NCBI GenBank assembly: GCA_947260045.1 | Contig: CAMYOP010000130.1 | Location: 1-14,518, forward strand | Direction of reading: 5' to 3' | DNA length: 14,518 nucleotides | Origin: an uncultured Desulfobulbaceae bacterium | GTDB taxonomy: Bacteria; Desulfobacterota; Desulfobulbia; Desulfobulbales; Desulfobulbaceae | Shown here: one piece after another, positions 8,686 through 14,518 of the stretch | How the letters are laid out: every line of letters begins with the position of its first letter | How positions within the stretch are numbered: position 1 is the first letter of the stretch | Program-made: the position numbers and the translations under genes | The notes under the pieces: generated by a model | Told to the model about the DNA's origin: nothing | Database searches by the model: none | What the model saw: the letters and a program-made list of their open reading frames with translations, nothing else

Positions 8686-9444
8686 ATGCCTAAAGTCATT
8701 GCTTTAGCCGGAAAAGGCGGAACTGGGAAAACGACCACTTCAGCTCTTCTACTGAAATATCTCACTGAGAAAAAAGTGACTCCAGTTCTTGCAGTTGACG
8801 CTGATGCCAACGCCAATCTGAATGAACTTCTTGGACTCAAGGTAAACAATACCCTGGGAAAAATACGAAAAGAACTGAAAGATGAGATGCCGCCGGGGAT
8901 GACCAGAGACCAGTTCATGGAGATGAAAATTCATCAGGCACTCATTGAAGAGTCCGGATTTGACCTCATGGTCATGGGACAACCCGATGGCCCTGGCTGC
9001 TATTGCGCTGCAAATCAGTATCTCGCCATGACCATGGATAAACTTGCTGAAAATTATGCCTACATAATTGTTGATAATGAAGCAGGCATGGAACATCTGA
9101 GCCGTATGAACTTAAGATCCATTGATTACCTTCTAATTGTCTCAGACCCTTCATCCAGAGGGATTTTAACAGCAAAACGTATTGCAGACATCACAGGTCC
9201 ACTCAAGCTTGAGGTGAAAAGCCAACATCTTATTGTCAATCGGGCCCCAGACCCTGTGCCCAGCGCTCTCCAGGAAAAAATTGATGATGCTGTCTCCCAG
9301 GCAGAGTTGCCTTTGGGTGGCATCTTCTCATCAAGTAATGACCTGATCAATCAGGAACTCAGTGGAGGTTCATACCTTCAGCTTCCTAACGATAGTAAAA
9401 TCATCAGGCAGGCCTTTGATGTCTTTGATAAAATATTTGCCTGA
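8686..9444 (+). CDS. cooC: CooC-type carbon monoxide dehydrogenase maturation ATPase
   Basis: 252-residue cytoplasmic P-loop ATPase of the MinD/ParA-like class. CooC proteins use ATP to deliver nickel to the C-cluster of CO dehydrogenase; related AcsF-type members serve acetyl-CoA synthase. Seen: a deviant Walker A GKGGTGKTT (residues 9-17, signature K10 and P-loop K15), the CooC-specific C-x-C metal site C105/C107 (GPGCYC), which binds metal between two subunits in characterised CooC, and the Walker B-side motif VDNEAGMEHLSR (D130). The CxC pair and EAGMEH motif separate it from plain MinD or ParA. The start is ATG 8686 with GGGA (8675-8678) seven bases ahead. The gene leads a cluster with ftsE after only 17 nt. 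No CO dehydrogenase gene lies in the window, so the partner is elsewhere. CooC versus AcsF cannot be settled from this sequence. Confidence 0.88.
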   Translation: MPKVIALAGKGGTGKTTTSALLLKYLTEKKVTPVLAVDADANANLNELLGLKVNNTLGKIRKELKDEMPPGMTRDQFMEMKIHQALIEESGFDLMVMGQPDGPGCYCAANQYLAMTMDKLAENYAYIIVDNEAGMEHLSRMNLRSIDYLLIVSDPSSRGILTAKRIADITGPLKLEVKSQHLIVNRAPDPVPSALQEKIDDAVSQAELPLGGIFSSSNDLINQELSGGSYLQLPNDSKIIRQAFDVFDKIFA

Positions 9445-9461
9445 GGCATAATAGAGAAAAC

Positions 9462-10220
9462 ATGCAACAGCGTATAAAAAAACCTAAGGTCATGATAGAC
9501 CTTATCAAAGTCAGCAAAATGTATCCGCCAAAAGTAGAGGCTCTTGCTGACATTTCTATTACTGTCAATAAGGGCGAGATACTTTTTTTAACTGGAATGA
9601 GCGGTGCTGGAAAAACGTCGCTGCTGCGACTACTATGCAGAAGAGAAAAACCAACAAAAGGATTTGTAGAAGTTGCAGGAGAGGACTTGAGCAAACTCTC
9701 AAGCCGAAAAATACAAAAAATGCGACAAAACATCGGCATAGCTCATCAGGATTTTAAATTACTGCCAAACAGAACTGTGGCTCAAAATATAGCTATCTCC
9801 ATGGAAGTTTCATACAAAACTCCTGTCCACATCCGCCGACGCACAAAAAAACTTCTTAGTCAGTTAGGGCTTTCAAATAAAATCAATACACTTGCAGGTG
9901 AACTTTCCAGAGGTGAGCAACAAAGAGTGACCATTGCCCGAGCAGTCGCCAACGAACCTGAACTCATCCTGGCTGATGAGCCGACAGGAAATCTGGACAG
10001 TGAGACCACCGGTCTTGTCATGGATCTTTTCAACGAGTGCAACCAGAAAGGTGCCACCATTGTCATTGCAACCCATGACGAGTCCATTTATAAAAATACC
10101 AGTCATAGAATTATTGAACTTAGCCAAGGCTATATGGTCAAAAGTGATGATGCCGTATGGCCCATCCTCTCGGGCATAGATCCCAGTCAAGAAGAACACC
10201 CGGAATCCATAGGTCATTGA
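9462..10220 (+). CDS. ftsE: Cell division ATP-binding protein FtsE
   Basis: ATPase of the FtsEX complex, on the cytoplasmic side of the inner membrane, which transmits ATP hydrolysis through FtsX to a periplasmic wall-hydrolase activator at the division site. Seen: Walker A GMSGAGKT (residues 45-52), Q-loop HQDFKLLPNRTV typical of FtsE, ABC signature LSRGEQQR (148-155), Walker B LILADEP (D172, E173), D-loop GNLD and switch H205 (ATHDE). It is slightly longer than usual FtsE because of a roughly 27-residue polar C-terminal tail and a possible 10-residue N-terminal extension. Most FtsE proteins begin at the equivalent of ATG 9492 (MIDLIKVSKMYP), but that start has AAGG only two bases away; ATG 9462 has a weak GAG site (9454-9456). 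The true start is unsettled. ftsX follows after 3 nt. Confidence 0.94.
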   Translation: MQQRIKKPKVMIDLIKVSKMYPPKVEALADISITVNKGEILFLTGMSGAGKTSLLRLLCRREKPTKGFVEVAGEDLSKLSSRKIQKMRQNIGIAHQDFKLLPNRTVAQNIAISMEVSYKTPVHIRRRTKKLLSQLGLSNKINTLAGELSRGEQQRVTIARAVANEPELILADEPTGNLDSETTGLVMDLFNECNQKGATIVIATHDESIYKNTSHRIIELSQGYMVKSDDAVWPILSGIDPSQEEHPESIGH

Positions 10221-10223
10221 TTC

Positions 10224-11111
10224 ATGTATTTTCTATTTACTATCATAAAGCAAACGACAAGAAACTTCTTGCTGACATGGAGTTCTCAAATATTCACCTT
10301 ATTAACGGTCGGCCTCTCTGTCTTAATTTTTTCCTTCTTCTACCTGGTTTACACAAATGTTATTGATGGCGCCCAGCAGCTTGGGGATGACTTGCGCCTT
10401 ACTGTTTACCTGGATGAACAACCTGGTAAAGAGCTCCAGGAAGAATACAGATATAAAATTAAAAAATTTGATCGAGTTGATAAAATTGTCTTTGTCTCCA
10501 GCAAAGTTGCTTATGATCGTTTTGCTGAGCAGCTTGGTGATGATAAAGATATCTTAAATGATATGCCCCAGGATTTTCTACCTCCGGCCATTGAAGTTTA
10601 TCCGATTAAAACTCTCGACACCCTGGTTCGAATCAAACAATTTTCAGATTATCTTCAAACCCTTCCAGGTGTTTTAAAAGTACAATATGGACGTGAGTGG
10701 GTTGAACGGTTCTACTCTTTTATCCAACTTCTCCGGATCATCGTTATTTTATCTGGATCGCTGTTGATCCTCACAACAACCTTTACAGTCGCCCATACTA
10801 TCAGACTAACCATACTTGGTCGCAAAAAAGAGTTGGAACTGCTGCGCCTGCTTGGTGCCTCCAGCACCTATATTCGCCTGCCATTCTTCCTTGAAGGTGC
10901 TTTACAAGGCCTTCTTGGCTCTGCCAGTGGTATAGGCGCACTTTACCTTTTATACAACTGGATGAAACTTCGCCTTGCCGGTACCACCATGGTAAATCTA
11001 TTTTCTTTCAGTTTCTTTGAACCGCCTATAATTCTTGCCATTATTATCCTCTCCACCGTATTGTGCGCAAGCGGCAGTTTCTCATCGACTCGAAAATTTC
11101 TCCACATATGA
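10224..11111 (+). CDS. ftsX: Cell division protein FtsX
   Basis: 295-residue inner-membrane partner of FtsE. The topology matches the family: one N-terminal membrane helix (about residues 23-43), a periplasmic domain (about 45-170) that in known systems contacts EnvC or another wall-hydrolase regulator, then three C-terminal helices (about 172-194, 221-246 and 268-287). The motif GRKKELELLRLLGAS between helices 2 and 3 is the conserved FtsX cytoplasmic segment that contacts FtsE. ATG 10224 has AGGT (10211-10214) nine bases upstream and begins 3 nt after the ftsE stop. Its stop overlaps the start of the next gene as ATGA, which implies coupled translation. Confidence 0.95.
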   Translation: MYFLFTIIKQTTRNFLLTWSSQIFTLLTVGLSVLIFSFFYLVYTNVIDGAQQLGDDLRLTVYLDEQPGKELQEEYRYKIKKFDRVDKIVFVSSKVAYDRFAEQLGDDKDILNDMPQDFLPPAIEVYPIKTLDTLVRIKQFSDYLQTLPGVLKVQYGREWVERFYSFIQLLRIIVILSGSLLILTTTFTVAHTIRLTILGRKKELELLRLLGASSTYIRLPFFLEGALQGLLGSASGIGALYLLYNWMKLRLAGTTMVNLFSFSFFEPPIILAIIILSTVLCASGSFSSTRKFLHI

Positions 11112-12307
11112 GAAGTATGCGACCAGACAAAAGATTTATCTTTTTTTTGATAAGTGTACTCATCGCACTTGGATTGACTCCATTTCTTTTTGCAGCCCCT
11201 TCAAGTACTGAAAATACGCGTAAACCCTTTCAGGATTACAAAATCAACATCAATAAACTTCATCAGGAAATGACTCGGCATAGAGAACAAATTGCCGAAA
11301 GTGGTGAAGAAGAAACCAATGTACTAGACGAACTCTCTGCGATTGACTCGAAAATTTCACAGCAAAAACACAAGTTAACTACTTTGAAAAGCCGTTTAAA
11401 ATCGCAAGAAAAACTTCTTGTCCTGAAAAAGAAAGATTTTGAACAGGCTGAGAAAAACAAGGAAAAAGGCCGACTTCATTTGGAGAAAAGACTGCGTTCT
11501 TTTTATACCATGGGTAAAGTTGGTTTCCTCAATGTAGTCTTTTCAACCAAAGACCTGCCAGATCTATTATTTTTCAATGACTCCTTCATGCATCTTTTGG
11601 AGTATGATCAATCTGTGGTGCTTATGTATCGTGAAACTCTTGCTGAACTGCAAAGAACCCGCGATTCCCATGAGCTCGAGAAATCGCTCTTGAATGATTT
11701 CATTGCAAGCACTGCCACTGAACAAAAAAAACTTAACACGAGTCGACAGGAAAAAGAAAAACTGCTCAGAAGAATAAAAACAGAAAAAAGTCTATATAAA
11801 CAGGCCTTGCGTGAAATGAAGAAAGCTGAAAAACAGCTCACCGCAAAACTAAAAAGTATAAAGAAGAAAAAGATTGATGAAAAACGTGGATTTATCCTAA
11901 ACAAGGGCAAGTTAACAGCCCCACTTCGTGGAAAAATTATTAGTCGCTTTGGCGAAAAACAGGATGAAGAAACACCAGGATTTAATTCTACCAATGGAAT
12001 CACCATAGAGCCGCCAGACTCAGTGAGTGAAGTATTTTCAATTTTTTCAGGAAAAGTTCTATTCTCCGGATACATGAGAGGATATGGCAACACCATTATA
12101 ATAGATCATGGTCTGCAGTATTTCACGGTAACTGCCAGGCTTGACAGTCTGGCAAAAAAACAAAATCAACGAGTGGCAACGGGTGAACTTATAGGGACCA
12201 CTGGAGATATTGCCACCCTCTTTGAAAAAGGTCTTTACTTTGAAATTCGACAAAGCTCAAAACCCCTTGATCCTATGACTTGGCTGGACGAGAGTAGTTT
12301 TAAATAA
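11108..12307 (+). CDS. envC: EnvC-like murein hydrolase activator (coiled coil plus degenerate LytM/M23 domain)
   Basis: 399 residues, exported: a signal peptide (hydrophobic core about residues 10-24, likely cleaved after FAA), a long charged coiled coil (about 40-265) and a C-terminal LytM/M23 fold (about 275-395). In active M23 enzymes zinc is bound by H-x(3)-D and H-x-H type motifs. Here the equivalents are T295 and T299 (TNGITI), R344 (TARLDS) and Y377 (GLYFEIR), so none of the ligands remains. E. coli EnvC is likewise degenerate and activates AmiA/AmiB when bound to FtsX; the same job is inferred here because the gene directly follows ftsEX. ATG 11108 overlaps the ftsX stop by 4 nt and gives a proper signal peptide; an upstream GTG at 11063 would spoil it and overlap ftsX by 49 nt. 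No Shine-Dalgarno is seen, which fits translational coupling. Confidence 0.9.
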   Translation: MRSMRPDKRFIFFLISVLIALGLTPFLFAAPSSTENTRKPFQDYKININKLHQEMTRHREQIAESGEEETNVLDELSAIDSKISQQKHKLTTLKSRLKSQEKLLVLKKKDFEQAEKNKEKGRLHLEKRLRSFYTMGKVGFLNVVFSTKDLPDLLFFNDSFMHLLEYDQSVVLMYRETLAELQRTRDSHELEKSLLNDFIASTATEQKKLNTSRQEKEKLLRRIKTEKSLYKQALREMKKAEKQLTAKLKSIKKKKIDEKRGFILNKGKLTAPLRGKIISRFGEKQDEETPGFNSTNGITIEPPDSVSEVFSIFSGKVLFSGYMRGYGNTIIIDHGLQYFTVTARLDSLAKKQNQRVATGELIGTTGDIATLFEKGLYFEIRQSSKPLDPMTWLDESSFK

Positions 12308-12771
12308 AAAAAAAGAAAACCTTAGGATTCACCTTTTTTTGGGGAAGATGGTACAGAACAATTACTATTTCCTGTGCAAGGGAAGCGGAATCTGCTAATA
12401 CCTTGTGGGAGCTGTTCTATTCCATTTTCCGTGCCAAACGTCAGGCTCTTGATCTGCTATGGAATAAATAGAATGTGATTACCACTAAAGCTCAGTTAGA
12501 AATTAAAAAGGAGGGGACCGATTTTATTTTTCCGTTATTATTCGGTAGACAGAATTATTTTCGCTAATAATACGCAAAAAAAATTCGGTCCCCTTAGGCC
12601 TAGAAAAATTTAATCTGCCTCCCGATTGTTAACCGAGCTTTGGTGGTAATCACATAATAAAAAAATATATTTTTCACTATAACTCGCCTGAAAAGGTGAT
12701 AGAAACAAGTCTACCAAATGCAAACGTACAGTAAACATAATGCCTATATGCCTTTTTCTTTGGAATCCCTT
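12308..12771. other. Gene-free stretch between the envC-like gene and ctpA
   Basis: 464 bases. It contains an open frame without a start that runs from the end of the envC-like gene to a TAG near 12468, and an 83-bp imperfect inverted repeat (12512-12594) followed directly by the palindrome TAGGCCTA (12595-12602). A very AT-rich segment (12655-12685) holds a TATAAC box (12678-12683) that could be a -10 for ctpA, but no good -35 was found. No standard hairpin-plus-T-run terminator for the upstream cluster is evident. The content suggests remnants of an inserted element. Confidence 0.6.
12512..12594. repeat. 83-bp imperfect inverted repeat (REP/MITE-like)
   Basis: The ends are perfect 10-base inverted arms: AGGGGACCGA (12512-12521) and TCGGTCCCCT (12585-12594). 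Inside them, T-rich (12522-12532) and A-rich (12575-12584) stretches pair imperfectly, and TATTATT (12535-12541) pairs with AATAATA (12566-12572), leaving a central loop of about 24 bases. The whole unit can fold into one long hairpin. Paired GGGGACCGA/TCGGTCCCC-like ends are, as I recall, typical of dispersed palindromic repeats linked to REP-associated tyrosine transposases; that link is inference. No transposase is present and no target duplication is obvious. Confidence 0.55.
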
Positions 12772-14097
12772 ATGAAAAATACTTTCTATTGTATAGTAAT
12801 CTTCCTTTTTTCTTTTCCCTCATATCTCCTTGCAGCAGATACCTCTGAACAGGAAAAGATTTATAAGAATCTTGAAACATTTTCCAATGTTTTGACACTG
12901 CTCCAACAACATTATGTTGATGATATAGAAGCACAGGAAGTTATCAGTGGTGCCATTAACGGTATGCTTACGTCCCTTGACCCTCATTCCTCCTATATGC
13001 ACGCTGACGATTTCAAGGAACTTCAGGAGGAAACCAAGGGAAGCTTCAGTGGTATTGGTATCGAAATTACCATTCGAGATTCCATTTTAACAGTAGTCTC
13101 TCCCATTGAAGGTACTCCAGCCTATAATGAAGGACTCCAGGCAAACGACCAAATTGTTGCTATTGATGGCGAACCATCCAAAAACATGACACTGATGCAG
13201 GCGGTGAAGAAACTACGGGGAAAAAAAGGCACTGAAGTTACAATCACGATTCATCGAAAATCATGGCAGGAATTAAAGGATATCTCCTTAGTCCGTGATG
13301 TCATTCCGCTTCACTCGGTTAAAGTCATGGAACTTGAACCAGGATTTCTGACAGTACGAATTACCAATTTCCAGTCAAAGACAGTAAATGATTTGCAAAA
13401 AGCTCTTAACGTTGCCATGGAAAAAGAAGCACTCAAAGGCATTATAATTGATCTGCGTAACAATCCTGGTGGTTTGTTGGATCAGGCTATCAAAGTGGTA
13501 GATCTCTTTTTAGATGAGGGAATAATTGTTTCCACCCGCGGACGCAGAAGTGAACAAAACACTATTTTTAATGCCAATAAAAGTGAGAATAATTATACTT
13601 TTCCAATAATCGTCATGGTAAATGAAGGCTCTGCAAGTGCCTCGGAAATTGTGGCAGGTGCTCTCCAGGACCACAGAAGAGCAATAATTCTTGGCACCGT
13701 GACATTTGGCAAGGGATCAGTCCAGACTATTATCCCCATGCCAGAAGGTGCAGGAATACGGTTGACTACCGCACGTTATTACACCCCAAGTGGTGACTCA
13801 ATCCAGGCAACTGGGATTAAGCCTGACATAACGGTAGAGTTTGTGCCGCCAAAAAGCGAAGAGAAAAATAAAGATACAAATCACTCCTTTCGTGAAAAGG
13901 ACCTCCCAAATCATTTTGAAAATGACGATTCCACCGAAAAGAAAACCAAAAAACAACCAGAAAACATAGACACTAAAGAGACAGAGGAAAATAAAGCGAC
14001 AACGCGTCTGCGTCAGGATAACCAATTGCGGACTGCCTTGATTATCCTCAAAAGTCTTGAACTGACGGCACGGGAAAAGGATATTATAAGCAACTGA
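12772..14097 (+). CDS. ctpA: Carboxyl-terminal processing protease, S41 family
   Basis: 441-residue exported serine protease that cleaves substrates at their C-termini in the periplasm. Seen: a signal peptide (MKNTFYCIVIFLF... with cleavage near LLA-AD, residues 1-22), a PDZ domain (about 92-168, including GIGIEI and the GLQANDQIVAIDGE turn) and an S41 core with DLRNNPGG, catalytic S289 in GSASASEI and catalytic K314 in TFGKGSVQ; the 25-residue spacing matches E. coli Prc. A highly charged Lys/Glu-rich extension (about 365-420) precedes the C-terminal helix. I chose ATG 12772 because GGA (12762-12764) lies 7 bases upstream and the signal peptide begins there; ATG 12718 would add 18 residues before the signal sequence. 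It follows the envC-like gene on the same strand but after 464 nt, so it probably has its own promoter. CtpA/Prc proteins elsewhere limit peptidoglycan hydrolases, which fits this neighbourhood. Confidence 0.94.
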   Translation: MKNTFYCIVIFLFSFPSYLLAADTSEQEKIYKNLETFSNVLTLLQQHYVDDIEAQEVISGAINGMLTSLDPHSSYMHADDFKELQEETKGSFSGIGIEITIRDSILTVVSPIEGTPAYNEGLQANDQIVAIDGEPSKNMTLMQAVKKLRGKKGTEVTITIHRKSWQELKDISLVRDVIPLHSVKVMELEPGFLTVRITNFQSKTVNDLQKALNVAMEKEALKGIIIDLRNNPGGLLDQAIKVVDLFLDEGIIVSTRGRRSEQNTIFNANKSENNYTFPIIVMVNEGSASASEIVAGALQDHRRAIILGTVTFGKGSVQTIIPMPEGAGIRLTTARYYTPSGDSIQATGIKPDITVEFVPPKSEEKNKDTNHSFREKDLPNHFENDDSTEKKTKKQPENIDTKETEENKATTRLRQDNQLRTALIILKSLELTAREKDIISN

Positions 14098-14175
14098 CAA
14101 GTAAGCGTTTGGCCTTTCTCAAGGATCAGATTCACTTGGCAAACTCTTGAGCAGATGAAGAAATTTAACGAGAAA

Positions 14176-14188
14176 GAGGTTTCGCCTC
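14176..14188 (-). terminator. Weak candidate terminator for era
   Basis: Read on the minus strand just after the era stop, GAGG-CGAAA-CCTC forms a 4-bp hairpin followed by TTTCTCGTT. The stem is short and the T run broken, so this is only a possible site. The same 107-bp convergent gap also has inverted arms CTCAAG (14118-14123) and CTTGAG (14146-14151) without a T run. Confidence 0.25.
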
Positions 14189-14204
14189 AGACTTCACGAG
14201 CTGT

Positions 14205-14518
14205 TTAGAACCCAAGTTCTTTAAGAATTTGTTCGTTACTTGTCCATTTTTTCTTCACTTTTACCCACAACTTCAAGACCACTCTGCAGTCGAGAAGATG
14301 TTCTATATCGAGTCTCGCATTCTTGCCAATTTCCTTCAGCATTTGCCCACCGCGACCAATGATTATGCCTTTCTGCGAACTTCGCTCGACCAGTATTGTT
14401 GCGTGAATTACCACTGGTTTATTTGAATTGCTTTCCTGAAATGAATCAATAAGAACTGCTGTTGAATAGGGAACTTCATCCCTGGTAAGGAGAAAAATTT
14501 TCTCTCTTATAATTTCAG
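14205..14518 (-). CDS. era: GTPase Era, C-terminal KH domain (5' part outside the window)
   Basis: Era is an essential GTPase that binds the 3' end of 16S rRNA and helps mature the small ribosomal subunit. Only about 103 C-terminal residues are here; the frame stays open to the right edge, so the GTPase domain lies outside. Seen: EIIREKIF and RDEVPYSTAV, the usual lead-in to the KH domain, then VERSSQKGIIIGRGGQMLKEIG with the GRGG form of the RNA-binding GXXG loop, and the family-typical ending LWVKVKKKW...LKELGF. The short internal GTG at 14414 is not a real start because homology continues upstream of it. Convergent with ctpA across 107 bp. Confidence 0.95.
   Translation of the reverse strand, partial: EIIREKIFLLTRDEVPYSTAVLIDSFQESNSNKPVVIHATILVERSSQKGIIIGRGGQMLKEIGKNARLDIEHLLDCRVVLKLWVKVKKKWTSNEQILKELGF

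Noticed and set aside
11063..11107. GTG start for the envC-like gene
   Set aside because: It would overlap ftsX by 49 nt and put charged residues before the signal peptide; the ATGA overlap at 11108 is typical of coupled genes.
11978..12244. Active M23 metallopeptidase
   Set aside because: All expected zinc-binding residues are replaced, so catalytic activity is not supported.
1..14518. CRISPR arrays, tRNA or rRNA genes, prophage or an intact insertion sequence
   Set aside because: No regularly spaced repeats, no tRNA-like cloverleaf or rRNA sequence, and no transposase, integrase or phage gene was seen on either strand.

Overview
The window looks like a chromosomal segment from a Gram-negative anaerobe with fairly low GC. 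A sulfate-reducing or related Desulfobacterota lineage (Desulfobulbales-like) is my best guess. The basis is a CooC-type CO dehydrogenase maturation ATPase, an iron-type alcohol dehydrogenase, OmpA/TSP3 envelope proteins and overall protein style; this is inference, and no 16S rRNA or other marker is present. There is no rRNA, tRNA, CRISPR array, phage or intact insertion sequence.

Layout. 1-1082 (+): the 3' part of an iron-containing alcohol dehydrogenase, cut by the left edge. 1324-3252 (+): glgB, glycogen branching enzyme with a complete GH13 active site. 3517-6846 (+): a 1109-residue envelope protein made of an N-terminal membrane segment, about 820 residues of predicted coiled coil, a short calcium-binding TSP3-like linker and a C-terminal peptidoglycan-binding OmpA domain. 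6818-8329 (-): a DUF445 membrane protein whose 3' end overlaps the coiled-coil gene by 29 bp. 8330-8685: a non-coding divergent region with a good sigma70-like promoter. 8686-12307 (+): a tight four-gene cluster cooC, ftsE, ftsX, envC-like (gaps of 17 and 3 nt, then a 4-nt ATGA overlap). 12308-12771: a gene-free stretch with an unrecognised short open frame and an 83-bp imperfect inverted repeat with 10-bp perfect ends. 12772-14097 (+): a carboxyl-terminal processing protease (ctpA). 14205-14518 (-): the C-terminal KH domain of Era, cut by the right edge.

How they work together. ftsE, ftsX and the EnvC-like factor form the classic membrane ATPase / periplasmic activator module that switches on cell-wall amidases at division. 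The LytM domain of the EnvC-like protein has lost all the zinc ligands, as expected for an activator rather than an enzyme. CtpA downstream is a periplasmic protease of a family that elsewhere controls the levels of cell-wall hydrolases. The OmpA-type coiled-coil protein is also a wall-binding envelope protein, so the middle and right of the window are mostly envelope biology. CooC is the odd member: a nickel-handling ATPase for CO dehydrogenase that appears to share a transcript with the division module.

Nothing here is clearly a new defence or mobile system. The points most worth a second look are the very long coiled-coil OmpA protein, the placement of cooC at the head of the ftsEX-envC cluster, and the palindromic element between envC and ctpA.
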